Source: Syntrophorhabdus sp. (lineage in GTDB: Bacteria; Desulfobacterota; BSN033; UBA1163). From it: a stretch of DNA of 13,219 nt. The notes beneath the pieces were generated by a model. The model did not search any database, was not told the origin of the DNA, and was given only the letters and a program-made list of their open reading frames with translations. The translations under genes and the position numbers were made by a program. The stretch lies in assembly GCA_020724025.1 (NCBI GenBank), contig DYHU01000044.1, positions 5,783 through 19,001 on the forward strand. The letters run 5' to 3'. Each line of letters opens with the position of its first letter. Position 1 is the stretch's first letter. Of the stretch, positions 13,197-13,219 are shown piece by piece.

Positions 13197-13219
13197 AGAA
13201 TTGCTCCAATGGTCTTACC

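Overview
The window looks like chromosome of an anaerobic or microaerophilic bacterium of moderate G+C. It holds twelve protein genes, and eleven can be assigned to families. A ferredoxin-dependent 2-oxoacid oxidoreductase, a GlcD/GlcF oxidase pair and intergenic spacers packed with small palindromic repeats together suggest a Desulfobacterota-like (former deltaproteobacterial) syntroph or sulfate reducer. That placement is an inference from style and gene content; there is no marker gene here.

Left block, minus strand, read from 5258 down to the left edge: a CaiB/BaiF-family protein with the residues of an alpha-methylacyl-CoA racemase, then the four subunits of a 2-oxoacid:ferredoxin oxidoreductase (delta ferredoxin, alpha VorB-type, beta with thiamine diphosphate, gamma), then an XRE-cupin regulator cut off by the window edge. 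Delta and alpha overlap by 17 nt. The other junctions are filled with AT-rich inverted repeats, C-rich repeats and dRS3-like 27-mers. The best reading is oxidative decarboxylation of branched-chain 2-oxoacids to acyl-CoAs, with the racemase handling 2-methyl-branched acyl-CoA.

Middle block, plus strand: a complete acetoacetate-CoA ligase (5624-7582), divergent from the racemase. It has a convincing promoter and a tandem 12-bp direct repeat touching the -35 box. A small zincin-type metallopeptidase (7656-8039) follows, separated by a perfect 17-bp inverted repeat. About 530 bases of repeat-rich DNA come next (a degraded dRS3-like repeat, a 147-bp MITE-like element, a cluster of GATTAC-like motifs and a hairpin just before a Shine-Dalgarno). 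Then comes a class V aminotransferase of the alanine/serine-glyoxylate type (8573-9697).

Right block, minus strand from 13196 down to 9735: a complete FadR-type GntR regulator, a GlcD-type FAD oxidase and a GlcF-type Fe-S protein. Regulator and glcD are tightly coupled, with the glcD ribosome-binding site over the regulator stop codon. glcF is separated from glcD by a nested repeat element. With the convergent aminotransferase this suggests 2-hydroxyacid (glycolate or lactate) oxidation, possibly glycolate to glyoxylate to glycine.

I found no phage, IS transposase, CRISPR, tRNA or rRNA, and no clear novel defence or biosynthetic system. The more unusual content is between the genes: at least three MITE-like elements nested with smaller palindromes, inverted copies of one 27-mer bracketing the delta-alpha gene pair, and a repeat that supplies the C-terminus of the gamma subunit.
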